Of a DNA stretch of 28,793 nt, positions 1 to 7,501 are shown piece after piece. Position numbers and translations under genes: made by a program. The stretch is from JBCDCB01 sp039182735. Lineage in GTDB: Bacteria > Planctomycetota > Phycisphaerae > Phycisphaerales > UBA1924. Under the pieces are notes generated by a model that saw only the letters and a program-made list of their open reading frames with translations, was not told where the DNA came from and did no database searches. Numbering within the stretch: the stretch's first letter is position 1; each line of letters starts with the position of its first letter. The stretch lies in contig JBCDCB010000041.1 in the NCBI GenBank assembly GCA_039182735.1, forward strand, positions 1 through 28,793, written 5' to 3'.

Positions 1-662
1 CTGATGAAGAGGTAGGAGAGCCCGAACTCGTCGCGCAGGTCGGTCAGCAGGTTGAGGATCTGTGATTGGATCGAGACGTCGAGGGCACTGGTGGGCTCGT
101 CGCACACGATGAAACGCGGGTTGAGAGCGAGGGCTCGCGCGATGCCGATGCGCTGGCGCTGCCCGCCGGAGAACTCGTGCGGGTATCGGTCGGCGGCGAA
201 ACGCGGCATGCCGCACTTCTCGAGGAGGTCCATGACCTTCTCGCGGAGTTCGTCTTTGGACTTGATGAGCCCGTGGACCTGGAGCGGTTCTCCGATGATC
301 GAGGCGATGCGCATGCGCGGGTTCAGCGAGCCGGCTGGATCCTGAAAGATGATCTGCATCTCGCGGCGGAGTCGTTTGAGGTCCTTGCCGGAGGCATCGA
401 AGACGTCGGTGCTGTCGAAGGTGACGCGTCCGCCGGTGGCCGGTTGGAGGCGAAGGACGGTGCGTCCGACGGTGGTCTTCCCGCAGCCGGACTCGCCGAC
501 GAGCCCGAGGGTCTCGCCCTGATTGACGTGGAACGAGACGCCGTCCACGGCTTTCACGTGGTCGGTCGTGAGTTGCAGGATGCCCGACTTGACGGGGAAC
601 CACGTCTTGAGGTCGCGGACGTCGAGGAGCGGCTGGTTGGACGGCTCGGCTGATTCGGGCAT
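1..662 (-). CDS. Oligopeptide/dipeptide ABC transporter ATP-binding protein (OppF/DppF type), C-terminus cut by window edge
   Basis: This is an ATPase subunit of a peptide-type ABC importer, expected at the cytoplasmic face of the membrane permease. The 220 visible residues carry Walker A GESGCGKTT (56-64), a Q-loop glutamine in IIFQDP (about 107), the ABC signature SGGQRQ (165-170) and Walker B FIVCDEPTSALD (184-195). They end at LSYLFI, just before the expected switch histidine, so roughly the last third lies outside the window. The opening LLDVRDLKTWFPV and the insert before KAVDGVSF are typical of OppF/DppF. The ATG at 662 is chosen because a -10-like hexamer lies 6 nt upstream and no Shine-Dalgarno is seen. 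An in-frame ATG at 680 would add six residues. The gene is divergent from the lipoprotein gene at 707. The substrate cannot be told from the sequence. Confidence 0.93.
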   Translation of the reverse strand, partial: MPESAEPSNQPLLDVRDLKTWFPVKSGILQLTTDHVKAVDGVSFHVNQGETLGLVGESGCGKTTVGRTVLRLQPATGGRVTFDSTDVFDASGKDLKRLRREMQIIFQDPAGSLNPRMRIASIIGEPLQVHGLIKSKDELREKVMDLLEKCGMPRFAADRYPHEFSGGQRQRIGIARALALNPRFIVCDEPTSALDVSIQSQILNLLTDLRDEFGLSYLFI

Positions 663-668
663 GGCGGG

Positions 669-697
669 ATGGTAGGGCATGGGCCCGCGCGTGTAGA
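669..697 (-). promoter_or_regulatory. Candidate promoter of the ABC ATPase gene
   Basis: On the minus strand, TCTACA (plus 692-697) and TACCAT (plus 669-674) are separated by exactly 17 bp. They match the sigma-70 consensus at 4/6 and 3/6. TACCAT ends 6 nt before the ATG at 662, so the transcript would be leaderless or nearly so. The -35 overlaps a -10-like TAGATT (694-699) that faces the other way toward the lipoprotein start at 707. The assignment rests on motif matching only. Confidence 0.4.
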
Positions 698-706
698 TTG
701 GCTCGC

Positions 707-1717
707 ATGAAACGAACGATTGCGACGATCGGGCTGCTGGGTGTGTGCGCGATGACCCTGCTTGTGACGGGTTGTTCGAAGAAGACGGTGAGCGTGGGGA
801 CGGCCGCGCAGCCGCCGCTCGTGGACCTTGAAACCCGGCGGTTCGAGCTGAGCGGGATCGCGATGGAGTACGCGCCGTCGATCGATCGGGTGACGTTCTT
901 CGGTCCGGCACCCGATGGGCCGAACCTGCTGCACGTCCGGGACCTCGACATCCCGCCGGCGGAGGACGGCTCGTACCGCTTCTACGGCGGCGGGTATTCG
1001 TGGTACGCCCCGCAGAAGCAGTGGGTGGGCGAGGATGGCTCGACGATCCAAGAGTGGCCGCCCGATCCCGCGATGGACCGCGGGCCCGCCGAGACGATCG
1101 CCCACAGCGCGACGACCATCACCGTGCGCAACCCCGTGCAGTGGAGCGGGCTGCAGCAGAAGAAGACGCTCGGTGTCAGCGGTCCCGCGCGCGCCGAGGT
1201 CACCTACACGCTCACGAACCGCGGCAACGTCTCGCGGCAGGCGGGCACATGGATCAACACGGGCGTGTTCAAGCGATCGCTGATCGCCGTGCGCGTGCCC
1301 GAGGGCGCAGAGATCTACGGGTGGAACGACACGGCGGCGGACACGCTGCGATCGATCATGAGCGAACCGATGCCGGGGGACGACGGCGAGCCCACCGACT
1401 GGCGCTTCATCGACCTCAAGAAGGCGACGTGGCAGGGCGGGATCAAGGTGTGGATCGACGCGCCGGGGATCGAGCCCGAGATCGCGGTGTACGACGACGG
1501 GTACTGGTTCCGCCGGCGCGTCACGACGCCGAACGACGGGAGTGCGCGCGCCGCGGGCGAGGGCGCGGTGGCGATCTACATCGATCCCGGCGCGGGGCTG
1601 GTGGAAGCGGAGTTGTACGGGCCGGTGCGGACGCTGACGCCGGGTGAGTCGGTGACGACGATCGAGAGTTGGGCGATCCGGCGCGCGCCGCATGCGCGCG
1701 CGTGGCTCATCCCGTAG
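707..1717 (+). CDS. Lipoprotein of unknown function (DUF4380-like)
   Basis: The 336-residue product starts with a lipoprotein signal: KR, a hydrophobic stretch, then LLVTGC with the acylated Cys at 23. It should be anchored in a membrane on the periplasmic side. The rest is rich in beta-strand-like segments and aromatic residues (for example YGGGYSWY, TWINTGVF, DDGYWFRRR). It reads like a beta-sandwich and recalls DUF4380-type proteins, though that resemblance is from memory and unproven. No catalytic motif is recognised. ATG 707 is preferred over TTG 698 because the signal peptide begins there. The region before it has no Shine-Dalgarno but does have TAGATT 7 nt upstream. The 3' end overlaps the convergent ygfZ gene by 11 bp. 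Confidence 0.8.
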   Translation: MKRTIATIGLLGVCAMTLLVTGCSKKTVSVGTAAQPPLVDLETRRFELSGIAMEYAPSIDRVTFFGPAPDGPNLLHVRDLDIPPAEDGSYRFYGGGYSWYAPQKQWVGEDGSTIQEWPPDPAMDRGPAETIAHSATTITVRNPVQWSGLQQKKTLGVSGPARAEVTYTLTNRGNVSRQAGTWINTGVFKRSLIAVRVPEGAEIYGWNDTAADTLRSIMSEPMPGDDGEPTDWRFIDLKKATWQGGIKVWIDAPGIEPEIAVYDDGYWFRRRVTTPNDGSARAAGEGAVAIYIDPGAGLVEAELYGPVRTLTPGESVTTIESWAIRRAPHARAWLIP

Positions 1718-2909
1718 CGTCGATGAACGCCAGATCGGGCTGCACGGTGGCAACGGCGAGACCGGCGTCCGTGCGCACGATGAGGTCGGTGCCCGGCTCG
1801 TGCGAGCCCCACTTGACCTGCGCAAAGGCGATGGAGGTGTCGCCGAGCATGGGGCTGCGCGTGCTGCTGGTGATCGCACCGATGGGCTTGGCCTGCTCGG
1901 CGTCGTCGGCTTTGTAGATCGGCTGCCCGGTCTGCGGCTGCTCGGCTTCGGGCGGGTGTTCACCATCGATCGACTTCGTTTTGAGCGCAACGAGGGTCTG
2001 CTTCGGGTGCCCCAGCGCGTGCATGCGCGCGACGACTTCTTGCCCGAGGTAGCAGCCCTTTGTGAAGGAGACGCGCTGGTCGATAAGCCCGGTCTCTGCC
2101 GGGAGGGAGTCGGGACCGAAGTCGAGGTTGAAGATCGGCGTGCCGCCCTCGAGACGCGCGGTGTTGAAGGCGTGCCATCCTGCCTGGCGGAGGCGGTACG
2201 GGTGGCCGGACTTCAGACCCTGCCCGTCTTCGGGATCGGAGCCGACCTCGACGAGGTGTTCATATACCACGCGCGCGTGCTCGACGCTCAGCACGGTGAT
2301 CGTGAAGCCCGGCGCGGCACAGAGATCCGCGCGGTCGATGATCACCTCGTGGCCCGCGATCGTCGCGGTGCAGGCTTGGCCTTGACCCAGATCAGCAATG
2401 GGCGGGCCCGCGGTGTGCGCGGCGAGTTTGGCGAGCAGCACGGGCGCGGTCGTGCCGTGCAGCGCGAGGACGTGCGCACGATCGGCGTGGTTGGTGAAGG
2501 CGATGTCCTCGGCGAAGACGAAGGACTCGAGGGATTCGACCGCGGCCGCCGCGACGAGCGCGTCGCACGTCAGCAGCGTTCGCTCCTCGAAGTGTACGAG
2601 GCGGAGATCGGCGTCGATGCGCCCCTTGCGGTTGAGCCAGAACGTGTCGGTCGCCGCGAAGGGGCGGAGGTGGGCGAGCTCCTGCGTGAGCATGCGGTTG
2701 AGGAACTCGATGCGCTCATCGCCGGTGACCTCGATGAGCGAGCGGTGGGGGGTGTCGAGGAGCGCGCAGCCTCTGCGGACGGCGGCGTACTCGGCTTCGA
2801 TCTCGCCGAAGGTCTCGACGACCGCGATGCCGGACTCCGCAGGCCCGTACATGAGGAAGGACGCCTCGGCCTGTTCGTGTACCGTGTTGATCGGACTGTC
2901 GTGCGCCAT
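1707..2909 (-). CDS. ygfZ: YgfZ/GcvT-like folate-binding protein (iron-sulfur cluster repair type)
   Basis: This protein belongs to the YgfZ/IBA57 branch of the GcvT fold. That branch binds tetrahydrofolate and supports assembly or repair of some iron-sulfur enzymes. The diagnostic motif is present near residues 281-288 as KGCYLGQE, inside FTKGCYLGQEVVARM. The N-terminal part (LLDTPHRSLIEVTGDERIEF, about 47-66) matches the opening of the GcvT-like domain. A 400-residue length is somewhat longer than E. coli YgfZ (about 326). The conserved Cys of the motif is intact, and no glycine-cleavage neighbours (gcvH, gcvP) are present, which favours YgfZ over true GcvT. ATG 2909 gives MAHDS; ATG 2921 would add four residues. 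Neither has a Shine-Dalgarno. The gene is divergent from the M42 peptidase across about 50 bp. Confidence 0.88.
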   Translation of the reverse strand: MAHDSPINTVHEQAEASFLMYGPAESGIAVVETFGEIEAEYAAVRRGCALLDTPHRSLIEVTGDERIEFLNRMLTQELAHLRPFAATDTFWLNRKGRIDADLRLVHFEERTLLTCDALVAAAAVESLESFVFAEDIAFTNHADRAHVLALHGTTAPVLLAKLAAHTAGPPIADLGQGQACTATIAGHEVIIDRADLCAAPGFTITVLSVEHARVVYEHLVEVGSDPEDGQGLKSGHPYRLRQAGWHAFNTARLEGGTPIFNLDFGPDSLPAETGLIDQRVSFTKGCYLGQEVVARMHALGHPKQTLVALKTKSIDGEHPPEAEQPQTGQPIYKADDAEQAKPIGAITSSTRSPMLGDTSIAFAQVKWGSHEPGTDLIVRTDAGLAVATVQPDLAFIDATG

Positions 2910-2958
2910 AGGGGCAACCATACGCGCGGCATGAACGAGGCTCGAACGGAGACGAGAC

Positions 2959-4074
2959 GTGGCGCTGAACATCGATCTGCTGAAGCGGTTGTGCGAGGTC
3001 CCGGGTATCCCCGGACGCGAGGAGCGCGTCCGGGCGCTCATCGAGAAGGAGATCAAGGGGCTGTTCGACGACGTCTCCACCGACGCGATGGGGAACCTGA
3101 TCGCTCGGCGTGGGCCGCGCGGGAGCCGTGCGAAGGGATCGAAGGGCGCGAGCAAGCCTGCGCCGAAGAAGGGCAAGGGCGATGCGACCAAGGTCATGAT
3201 CGCGGCGCACATGGACGAGATCGGGTTCTACGTGCGTCACATCGATGACGACGGCTTCGTCTGGCTCAACGCCGCCGGCGGGTTCGACACACGCAACCTC
3301 TTCTCGCGGCGCGTGCTGGTGTGCGGCGATCATCCGAACGGCAAGGACGATCTCATCGGCGTCATGAACCCGGGCGGGCGGCCCATCCACATCTCGAGCG
3401 AGGAAGACCGCAAGAAGGTGCCCGAGGTCAAGGAGTTCATGATCGATCTCGGGATGCCGGCGCGCGACGTCAAGAAGCACGTCAAGGTCGGGACGATGGT
3501 CGTGCTGCACGAGCCCTTCGTCGAGATCGGGACGAAGGTGGTCAGCAAGGCGCTCGACAACCGCTTCGCGTGCTGGCTCGGCATCGAGACCGTGCGCGCG
3601 CTCGAGACCAGCGGGAGCGCGCACGCGTGCGAGGTGATCGTCGCGTTCACCGTGCAGGAAGAGGTCGGCCTCCGCGGCGCGAAGACCGCGTCGAACGCGG
3701 TGCAGCCGGACATCGGCATCGGGATCGATGTGTCCCTCGCGTGCGACACGCCGGGCGTGCCCGGCACCGAAGCGGTGAACCATCACGGCGAGGGCGTGGG
3801 GCTGCACGTGATGGATTCGTCGTTCATCGCGGACCACACGCTGATCAACGAGCTTGAAGCCGTCGCGAAGAAGAACCGCATCAAGCACCAGCGGACGATC
3901 CTGGCGCGGGGCGGGCAGGACGGTGCCGCGATGCAGCAGGCGATGGCCGGCGCACGGGCCGCGGGCATCGTGTGCGGCACGCGCTACATCCACACCGTCA
4001 CGGAGATGATCGACACGCGCGACCTGGGCGCGGCGCTGGATCTGCTCGCCAAGTGGGTGCCGACCGTGAAGTGA
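2959..4074 (+). CDS. M42 family metallopeptidase (glutamyl/leucyl aminopeptidase, FrvX/CelM-like)
   Basis: This is a cytosolic dinuclear-metal aminopeptidase of family M42, which usually forms tetrahedral TET assemblies that trim peptides. All expected metal ligands and catalytic residues can be placed: His84 and Asp86 in AAHMDEIGF, bridging Asp200 in KALDNR, the Glu234-Glu235 pair in VQEEVGLRG, Asp257 in GIDVS and His345 in RYIHT. The 371 residues are close to the family's usual 340-370. An oddity is a Lys/Ala/Pro/Gly-rich insert at residues 52-76, between two early strands where M42 enzymes normally have a short loop. The GTG start is supported by GGAG at 2948-2951, 7 nt upstream. The old name 'endoglucanase M' for this family should not be taken as a cellulase activity. 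Confidence 0.93.
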   Translation: MALNIDLLKRLCEVPGIPGREERVRALIEKEIKGLFDDVSTDAMGNLIARRGPRGSRAKGSKGASKPAPKKGKGDATKVMIAAHMDEIGFYVRHIDDDGFVWLNAAGGFDTRNLFSRRVLVCGDHPNGKDDLIGVMNPGGRPIHISSEEDRKKVPEVKEFMIDLGMPARDVKKHVKVGTMVVLHEPFVEIGTKVVSKALDNRFACWLGIETVRALETSGSAHACEVIVAFTVQEEVGLRGAKTASNAVQPDIGIGIDVSLACDTPGVPGTEAVNHHGEGVGLHVMDSSFIADHTLINELEAVAKKNRIKHQRTILARGGQDGAAMQQAMAGARAAGIVCGTRYIHTVTEMIDTRDLGAALDLLAKWVPTVK

Positions 4075-4095
4075 TCTGGGCCCGCGCCCGGATCA
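4072..4095. terminator. Hairpin spanning two convergent stop codons
   Basis: TGATCTGGGC (4072-4081) pairs with GCCCGGATCA (4086-4095) over 10 bp with one G-U wobble and a CCGC loop. The outer ends of the arms are the stop codons of the M42 gene (4072-4074) and of the convergent HTH-receiver gene (4093-4095). There is no T-run on either side, so this would be a U-less, bidirectional terminator or an mRNA 3'-end stabiliser. Confidence 0.5.
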
Positions 4096-4674
4096 GTGGT
4101 GGATGGGGCTGGCGGCCTTCTCGATCTGCTCGATGACGGAGCGGACCTGGAAGGGCTTTTTGAGGACCGCTTCGAATCCCTGCTGGCGGAGGGACATGGC
4201 CTGTCCGTCGGTGACCTTGCCGCTCATCGCGATGACGCGGGTGAGGGCGAACTCCTCGCTGGAATCGACGAGGTCGGCGATGTGTGTGGCGTCGCCATCG
4301 GAGATGTGCAGGTCGAGGAGCATGACGTGGGGCTTGAAGCGTTCGAGGTAGACGCCGGCTTCGAAGGCGGAATCGGCGATGATGACGTCGTAGCCGCCCT
4401 GCTCGGCGAGGACCTTGCTGAGCGTGCCGGTGACCTCGTGCTCGTCGTCCACGACGAGGACCCGGGTCTTGCCGGACATGATCCCGTCGAGGGGGATGTT
4501 ATGGTCCTTCATGAACTGCATGAGGGCGCCGACGGGGATGCGTCGGTCCTTCGAGCCCGGGATGCGGTAGCCGTTGAGCTGTCCGGAGTCGAACCACTTG
4601 CTGACGGTGCGCGGGGCAACGTTGCAAATCTTGGCGACTTCACCGGTCGTCAGAACGTCCTTGTCGAACGACAT
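4093..4674 (-). CDS. Response regulator with N-terminal excisionase/MerR-like HTH and C-terminal receiver domain
   Basis: This 193-residue protein joins two domains in an unusual order. Residues 7-55 form an excisionase/BldC-type winged HTH (LTTGEVAKICNVAPRTVSKW, then GYRIPGSKDRRIP as wing). Residues 70-187 form a receiver domain: acidic pair Asp76-Asp77 in VLVVDDE, phosphoacceptor Asp121 in MLLDLH, Ser151 in AMSGK and Lys173-Pro in LKKPF. All phosphorylation residues are intact. Most DNA-binding response regulators place the receiver first. The ATG at 4674 is preceded by GAGAGGT, 8 nt upstream. It is divergent from the exported HEAT protein, with a 333-bp region between them. No partner kinase is adjacent; the nearest is in the pilus locus at 16416. 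Targets are unknown. Confidence 0.9.
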   Translation of the reverse strand: MSFDKDVLTTGEVAKICNVAPRTVSKWFDSGQLNGYRIPGSKDRRIPVGALMQFMKDHNIPLDGIMSGKTRVLVVDDEHEVTGTLSKVLAEQGGYDVIIADSAFEAGVYLERFKPHVMLLDLHISDGDATHIADLVDSSEEFALTRVIAMSGKVTDGQAMSLRQQGFEAVLKKPFQVRSVIEQIEKAASPIHH

Positions 4675-5007
4675 GATCACGCACCTCTCTCTGAACGGAA
4701 GGGCCGAGGCCTCCACGTGTCCCGACGAGAGATCGACGCACGGGGGGCGGGTCTTGACCGCTCGGGAGGGTCTGGGCGTCAAATCCGTCATAAGTCGGGA
4801 TCTCGACCGAGCGGGGCGGGGGAATCGGACCCGAGAACCACAGCGGCGTTTGGGATCGGGTCGAACCGGGCGGGATTGACACCCGAAAAGGCGGACCGGT
4901 AGGCTCGTTGCCCCGGCGTCGCCCGGGATGCCATCGGATCGGGTGTCGGTGGGGCGAACGCGGGTCGCCCAGAGCCCAAGCGGGAACTTGGCCAACGGGA
5001 GTTTGGC
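4675..5007. other. Divergent intergenic region between the HTH-receiver and HEAT genes
   Basis: These 333 bp carry no convincing coding sequence. They hold a candidate plus-strand promoter (4876-4905), about 100 nt of untranslated leader for the HEAT gene, and the GGGAG ribosome site at 4997-5001. On the minus strand a TTGACG (plus 4777-4782) is visible, but no good -10 follows at the right distance. The promoter of the HTH-receiver gene is therefore not assigned. Confidence 0.6.
4876..4905 (+). promoter_or_regulatory. Candidate promoter of the HEAT-repeat gene
   Basis: A perfect -35 hexamer, TTGACA (4876-4881), is followed after 18 bp by TAGGCT (4900-4905), which keeps the TA...T positions of a -10 element. 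Transcription would start near 4912 and leave a leader of about 96 nt before the GTG at 5008. Confidence 0.5.
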
Positions 5008-7197
5008 GTGGTCGAAAAGACGATCGAAGATCGGTGCCGGCGTGGTCGGTTCGCACACGGGCTGGGCTTGGCGCTGGCGTGCCTGCTGGCGTGGATGCCC
5101 GCGGGCGTGGCGTCTGCGCAAGCGGAGAGCGTCTCGCCCGAGGAGCTTGTCGAGGACTGGACGCACTACGTGCTGACGGCGAACGTGGACGTCGCCGAGG
5201 CGTTCGGGCGGGCGATCCTGGAGCTGGAGCTCGACCCGATCGAGTTCGTCGCGGTGGTGGAAGACTCGCCTCGGCTCGAGACGCGGTTCGCCGACGCGTA
5301 CCAGCGCGCGACGCGGTACATCGAGCTGCGCGACCTCGCGGCTGAGATCAACAACCTGTACGAAGAGGGTAGGCGTGCGCGTGCGCGAGACCCGCGGGAA
5401 ATCGGACGCAATATCGAGGAGCTCGTCGGGCCGCGTCGTGGGCAGCTGCTCGCGACCCGGCGATTGGTTGAGGCGGGTGAGTACTCGGTGCCCTACCTGC
5501 TCGAGGTGCTGCTCGACGGCGGCGACCAGGTGCTGGCGTTCGAGGCCCGCGGCGTGCTGGTGGATCTCGGCGCGCAGGCGGTGCGTCCGCTGAGCGAGGC
5601 GATCCTGGGTGTGCGTCCGGAGACGCAGATCAGCCTGGCCCGTGTCTTGGGCCAGATCGGGAACGACGGGGCGCTGCCGTACCTCTATGAGGTGGCGACC
5701 GGATCTGGCGGGAACGACGTCCGTGACGCGGCGCGGGACGCGATCGAGCAGATCGAGCGTTCGTACGACCCGTCGATTTCGGCGGCGGAGCGGTATGAGC
5801 GGCTCGCGGAGACGTACCTCGCCGAGTCGCGGAGCGTCACCAGCTTCCCGGGCGAGTCGCACCAGCTGGCGTGGTCGTTCGATCCGCGGACCGGTCTGGA
5901 GCCGACGGCGGTCCGCAGCGAGGTCTACCACGAGACGATGGCGATGGAAGCCGCCAAGCGGGCATTGAGCCTCGACGGCTTGCGCTCCGAGGCGTTGTCG
6001 ATTTGGGTGGCGGCGGACTTTGCGCGGGAGATCGAGACGCCGAGCGGGTACGAGAACCCGCTGGTTGGCGATGATCGCCCGAACGCGATGTTCCACGCGG
6101 TGGCCTTCGGGCCCGAGAACGCGCAGCGCGTGCTGCTGCGGGCGTTGGACTCGTTCGACACGCCGCTGGCGCGTCGAGCGATCGATGCGTTGTCGCGCGT
6201 CGCGGGGCGAAACGCGGTCGGCGATCTGCCCGGTGGCGGGGCGCTCGTGGATGCCTTGCTGTACCCGGACCGGCGTGTACAGTTCGATGCGTCGCTCGCG
6301 CTGGCGAAGGCGAACCCGACGCGGTACTTCCCGGGGGCGGAGCGTGTGGTGCCGATCCTCGCGAACGCGGTGCGTGACGCGGATGCGCGGTACGCGGTGG
6401 TCGTATCGCGTGATGCCGAGCGTCGCCAGACGATGGCGACGCTGCTCGAAGGCGTGGGGTACACGGTGCTGACGCCGGTCGCGCGACTGCGTGACCTCGA
6501 ACAGGAGATCGCCCAGTTGTCGGGCGTGGACCTGATCGTTTCGGACCTGAGCGGCGACGCGTCGATCGAGTTGATCGAGAATACGCGGAACGACCGTCGC
6601 CTCGCGGCGACGCCGATCTTCGCAGTGATGCCCGCGTCCGCTGCGAGCGCGAACCGCGTTCGCTTCCAGGCGGACCGTCTGACACGCGTGGCGCGGCAGG
6701 GTGTGTCGAGCGAGCAGGCGGCAACCGCGATCGCGCAGCTCGTCGAGCGTGCGGGCGGGGCGCCGGTGAGCGCGGACGAGGCCGAACGTTCGGCGCTCGA
6801 CGCGCTGGACGCGCTGCTGGCGCTGGCGCGCGGCGGCTCGGAGAGTTTCGACGTGGGCGACGCGACGAGTTCGCTCGTGCTGGCGCTCGAAGAGACGGAC
6901 GGCGATGTCCGGGTCGCGGTCGCGGACGTGCTGTCCCATATCGATCAGGGTCGCGCACAGATCGCGCTGATGGACGCGGCGATCGACGCGTTCGATCAGG
7001 AGCGTGTCGAGTTGCTGCGCCGGGTCGCGCGTTCGGCACGTCGCCACGGGAATCTGCTGGAGCCGCGCCACGAGTCGTGGCTGCTCGAAGAAGTGACGCT
7101 GGCGTTCGGCGAAGAAGCCGAGGCGACGGCGGAGGTGCTCGGGGCGATTGGGCTTTCGAGCGATTCGCTGCGGATGATCATCCTCGGCGAGGAGTGA
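5008..7197 (+). CDS. Exported HEAT-repeat protein with a degenerate receiver-like domain
   Basis: The 729-residue product begins with a signal peptide (hydrophobic GLGLALACLLAWMPAGVASA, 18-37, cleavage likely after ASA or AQA). It should therefore leave the cytoplasm. HEAT-like helical repeats occupy about 143-250 (VPYLLEVLLDGGDQVLAFEA, VRPLSEAILG) and about 356-455, with further helices at about 590-715. Residues 461-582 look like a response-regulator receiver: YAVVVSRDAERRQTMATLLE, then DLIVSDLSGD with Asp513 at the phosphoacceptor position, and PIFAVMPAS. The usual Lys-Pro near the end is missing (RVARQGV instead), and the first acidic pair is reduced to RDAE. Phosphorylation is unlikely, both for this reason and because of the location. 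The GTG start has GGGAG 6 nt upstream. The pilus locus follows 304 bp downstream; a role there is only a guess. Confidence 0.85.
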   Translation: MVEKTIEDRCRRGRFAHGLGLALACLLAWMPAGVASAQAESVSPEELVEDWTHYVLTANVDVAEAFGRAILELELDPIEFVAVVEDSPRLETRFADAYQRATRYIELRDLAAEINNLYEEGRRARARDPREIGRNIEELVGPRRGQLLATRRLVEAGEYSVPYLLEVLLDGGDQVLAFEARGVLVDLGAQAVRPLSEAILGVRPETQISLARVLGQIGNDGALPYLYEVATGSGGNDVRDAARDAIEQIERSYDPSISAAERYERLAETYLAESRSVTSFPGESHQLAWSFDPRTGLEPTAVRSEVYHETMAMEAAKRALSLDGLRSEALSIWVAADFAREIETPSGYENPLVGDDRPNAMFHAVAFGPENAQRVLLRALDSFDTPLARRAIDALSRVAGRNAVGDLPGGGALVDALLYPDRRVQFDASLALAKANPTRYFPGAERVVPILANAVRDADARYAVVVSRDAERRQTMATLLEGVGYTVLTPVARLRDLEQEIAQLSGVDLIVSDLSGDASIELIENTRNDRRLAATPIFAVMPASAASANRVRFQADRLTRVARQGVSSEQAATAIAQLVERAGGAPVSADEAERSALDALDALLALARGGSESFDVGDATSSLVLALEETDGDVRVAVADVLSHIDQGRAQIALMDAAIDAFDQERVELLRRVARSARRHGNLLEPRHESWLLEEVTLAFGEEAEATAEVLGAIGLSSDSLRMIILGEE

Positions 7198-7501
7198 TCC
7201 GGGCCTTCCCAGTGCGGGCTGCGATTCGATAACTGCACGATTGTCATGGGCTTGCGCGGTCGCTGCGGGCTGTGATGGTGCGGAATCCGCTCGTCATGGC
7301 TGCGGCAGTGAAGCAGGAGCGAAGTGGATCCGATGCTCATGGTGCGTGCGGACGCTTGTCTCTCGTGAGGCGTGTGTGTCGCACGGGTCGGATGGCCGGT
7401 GTTCGGTCGCCGGCGTCTGATTCGGGTGGTCGCGGGTGAGTCGCACACTCCCCGTGACGTCGCGACACACGTGTTGTTTCGTCTGAAGGAGTGTGAGCAC
7501 C
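7198..7501. other. Intergenic region ahead of the pilin/secretin locus
   Basis: These 304 bp have no supportable gene. They probably contain the promoter and leader of the first pilin, but no clear -35/-10 or sigma-54 site was found. Structure is visible near the 3' end: GTGTGTCGC (7374-7382) is the exact inverse complement of GCGACACAC (7462-7470), and an 8-bp palindrome ACACGTGT lies at 7467-7474, just upstream of the ribosome site. There is no U-tailed terminator after the HEAT gene, so read-through from it is possible. Confidence 0.5.
7486..7491 (+). promoter_or_regulatory. Ribosome binding site that fixes the first pilin start
   Basis: AAGGAG lies 10 nt before ATG 7502 but only 1 nt before an alternative in-frame GTG at 7493. 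This selects the ATG and gives the short prepilin leader expected of the family. Confidence 0.75.

Noticed and set aside
2959..4074. Cellulase function for the M42 gene (family members are sometimes named endoglucanase)
   Set aside because: The residues are those of a dinuclear aminopeptidase; no glycoside hydrolase features are present.
4754..4782. TTGACC and TTGACG hexamers as promoters in the divergent HTH/HEAT region
   Set aside because: The expected -10 positions show no acceptable match; only the TTGACA at 4876 has one.
4093..7071. Very long open minus-strand frame running opposite the HEAT gene and into the HTH-receiver gene
   Set aside because: Only the last 193 residues (4093-4674) look like protein. 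The rest is Arg/His-rich antisense of the HEAT gene, a common artefact of high-GC codon bias.
7201..7300. Possible promoter elements (TTGTCA at 7241, GATAAC at 7228) for the pilin operon
   Set aside because: No matching partner hexamer at 16-18 bp for either, and no sigma-54 GG/GC pair with correct spacing.
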